Below are positions 62,762 through 64,000 of a stretch of 64,000 nt of DNA, in pieces (positions within the stretch are counted from its first letter, which is position 1; each line of letters opens with the position of its first letter). The stretch is from Candidatus Tenderia electrophaga. Lineage in GTDB: Bacteria; Pseudomonadota; Gammaproteobacteria; Tenderiales; Tenderiaceae. The stretch spans positions 1,922,001 to 1,986,000 of the forward strand of contig CP013099.1 in NCBI GenBank assembly GCA_001447805.1, written 5' to 3'. A program made the position numbers and the translations under genes. Under the pieces are notes generated by a model. That model did not search any database and was not told where the DNA came from. It saw only the letters and a list, made by a program, of their open reading frames with translations.

Positions 62762-63527
62762 GTGCAGACACCGAAATTTACCCTCGATGACGTCAAATAC
62801 GCAGACAGTGCCGCGACCTACCGCCGCGCCCGGGACCTATACCGAACAGGAAAGGTAAAAGAGCTCAGCGCAACACCGCGGGGCTATCGCGCCGTCGTGC
62901 AAGGCACCCATCCCTATCAGGTCATTCTGTCTCAGCGCAGCATCGACCAGTGCGATTGCGCCTGTTACCTGGGGGAGCACGGCAGGCTGTGCAAACACGT
63001 GCTGGCCCTGGCATTGGCCGTGTTGCATGCCTGCGGAAAAACGACTGAGCCCCAAGCGCAACAACCGCCCGCCAGCCTGGCAGAGGCCAAGCCCATCGTC
63101 ACCGCCGCCATGCGCAAACTGCGCCGCTATACCGAGCCCCCAAGCCCGTGACCACAACAGTCCCCCCCTTTGAAAAAGGGGGGGTAGGGGGGATTTTCTA
63201 ATGCCTGTATAGCCACCAAACCAGACAAGCCACGGACGGTGATCACTGGCCACCGGCGCGGGCATGATCGCAGAAGCCGCCAGCAGACTACCGCCGACAA
63301 AAGAGCATGCCCGCTATCTCTGGCAGCTCGTCACCCGCATCGATAAAAAGCTGGCGAACGGGGTGGATGATTCGGATGGCGTCGTCGGCGAATGCGTTAT
63401 GGGCATCATCGAGCAACTGATCGGGTATTCAAAACAGAACCCCGAGCTGGCGCCGGCCATCCGAAAGTTTTGCGAGACCGACACCCACTTTGGATTTGAG
63501 CGGGAGTTGCGTGCAGGATTGGAGTAG
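62762..63527 (+). pseudogene. SWIM zinc finger protein, split by a palindromic repeat
   Basis: The first half (62762-63151, start GTG) carries a SWIM zinc motif, CDCACYLGEHGRLCKHVLAL (CxCx(n)CxH), and ends AAMRKLRRYTEPPSP. The second half (63264-63527, preceded in frame by SLATGAG) reads MIAEAASRLPPTKEHARYLW then KKLANGVDDSDGVVGECV. In homologues I remember, these halves are one chain joined by a segment like PSRTWFxYQRSLATGAG. Here ~110 bases containing the palindromic repeat lie between them, in a different frame and with stops. The gene is therefore probably inactive. SWIM domains bind DNA or proteins. Confidence 0.65.
63156..63216. repeat. Palindromic repeat (CCCCCCCTTTGAAAAAGGGGGGG type), copy 2
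   Basis: CAGTCCCCCCCTTTGAAAAA then GGGGGGGTAGGGGGGATTTT, ending CTGTATAGCCACC. The core CCCCCCCTTT/AAAGGGGGGG is a near-perfect hairpin. It sits precisely between the two halves of the SWIM gene, which suggests insertion into a coding sequence. Its ends are shared with the half-copy at 62482-62520. Confidence 0.75.
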
Positions 63528-63704
63528 AAGAGAGATAGTGAAGCGCGAGCGGTGGCTTGATTTAAGCGATCCATACATCGGCGTCCGCTCGCCACCAGTA
63601 TATTCCTAACGTATCATAAATCTCCTACAGTTCTACCTATTGGTCGCACGCTTGGATGAATAGGCCATATGCGATATTTTATCGCCTAGAGAAGGGGGGG
63701 ATGT

Positions 63705-64000
63705 GTGCCAGAAAGTAACTTTTCAGATTACATCGTTTATGTGGATGAGAGTGGCGATCATAGTCTCACCAGTATTGATCCGGAATATCCAGTGTTTGTG
63801 CTGGCCTTTTGTATTTTTCATAAGCGACATTACGCTGAAGCGATTGTGCCGGCACTCAGCCGGTTTAAATTCAAGCACTTTGGCCACGATATGCAGGTGC
63901 TGCATGAGCATGATATTCGCAGACAAAAAAACCAACTCAGTGGGGTGCAATTGGCTGACTTGGTAGCGCGGCCGATTGGTTTGAAAATCATCCGGCCAGG
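63705..64000 (+). pseudogene. DUF3800 protein, apparently internally deleted (runs off the edge)
   Basis: The frame from GTG 63705 (AGGGGGGG just upstream) is open to the window end. It reads SDYIVYVDESGDHSLTSIDP and EYPVFVLAFCIFHKRHYAEA, the DUF3800 opening with the metal-binding VDESGD motif, then VLHEHDIRRQKN. Directly afterwards comes LSGVQLADLVARPIGLKIIR, which matches the C-terminal motif of the family. Roughly 100-150 middle residues seem to be missing while the frame is kept. DUF3800 proteins are RNase H-like and often occur in mobile or defence regions. Confidence 0.65.

Overview
The window reads as a chromosomal segment of a free-living, respiring gammaproteobacterium. The GC content is high (impression from reading, not computed). 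Supporting markers are prkA-yeaH, a cbb3-type oxidase, a ModABC importer, EgtB/EgtD, Dyp peroxidase, CFA synthase, many c-type cytochromes and DUF6763/DUF444/DUF4124-type genes. I would guess a Chromatiales- or Ectothiorhodospiraceae-like lineage, but the sequence alone does not fix the genus. I saw no rRNA, tRNA, CRISPR array, phage or intact insertion sequence.

Layout. 0-4.2 kb: yeaH (cut by the edge), the serine kinase prkA, a DUF4124 protein and an alpha/beta hydrolase, all on the minus strand. 4.2-8.7 kb: an unusual cNMP-sensor/acyltransferase fusion, then an ATP-grasp plus alpha-E pair. 8.8-13.8 kb: modABC, a cytochrome b561-like protein followed by the broken tail of a second modC, a lipoprotein and a CBS protein. 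13.9-20.6 kb: ergothioneine genes egtB-egtD, a GH13 glycosidase, wrbA and a Dyp peroxidase. 21-24.2 kb: a 965-residue CcoN-CcoO fusion with two further cytochrome c domains, plus a small membrane partner. 24-33 kb: an FGE-like protein, fatty acid desaturase, PilZ protein, a six-BON-domain protein, an Mqo-like flavoprotein and small secreted proteins.

33.3-43.0 kb is the most striking region. Seven tightly packed plus-strand genes encode an exported haem dioxygenase with alpha-dioxygenase/cyclooxygenase signatures, a cytochrome P450 with an altered haem loop, a conserved accessory protein, two tandem membrane-anchored di-haem cytochromes, a membrane protein with a carboxypeptidase-regulatory-like domain, and an outer-membrane barrel. 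I interpret this as a candidate lipid-oxidation (oxylipin-forming) or electron-transfer system that I cannot match to a described pathway. A large S8 protease lipoprotein follows.

46.6-55.2 kb: three Hsp20 genes (one followed by a tiny lon gene that seems to have lost nearly its whole interior), a NAPE-PLD-like hydrolase, a PEBP protein and a frameshifted capA. 55-62 kb: DUF2845 and DUF6763 proteins, a possible phosphoribosyltransferase, a flavoprotein-cfa pair and a membrane patatin. 62.2-64 kb: palindromic repeats and two damaged genes (SWIM zinc finger, DUF3800).

A recurring theme is gene decay. I count at least seven broken or internally deleted genes: modC tail, DUF7482-like, lon, YncE-like, capA, SWIM and DUF3800. 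Single-base frameshifts could be assembly errors; the large deletions are harder to explain that way. Lipid genes recur through the window (hydrolase, PlsC-like domain, desaturase, alpha-dioxygenase-like protein, NAPE-PLD-like, CFA synthase, patatin), but only the 33-43 kb set looks like one transcription unit.
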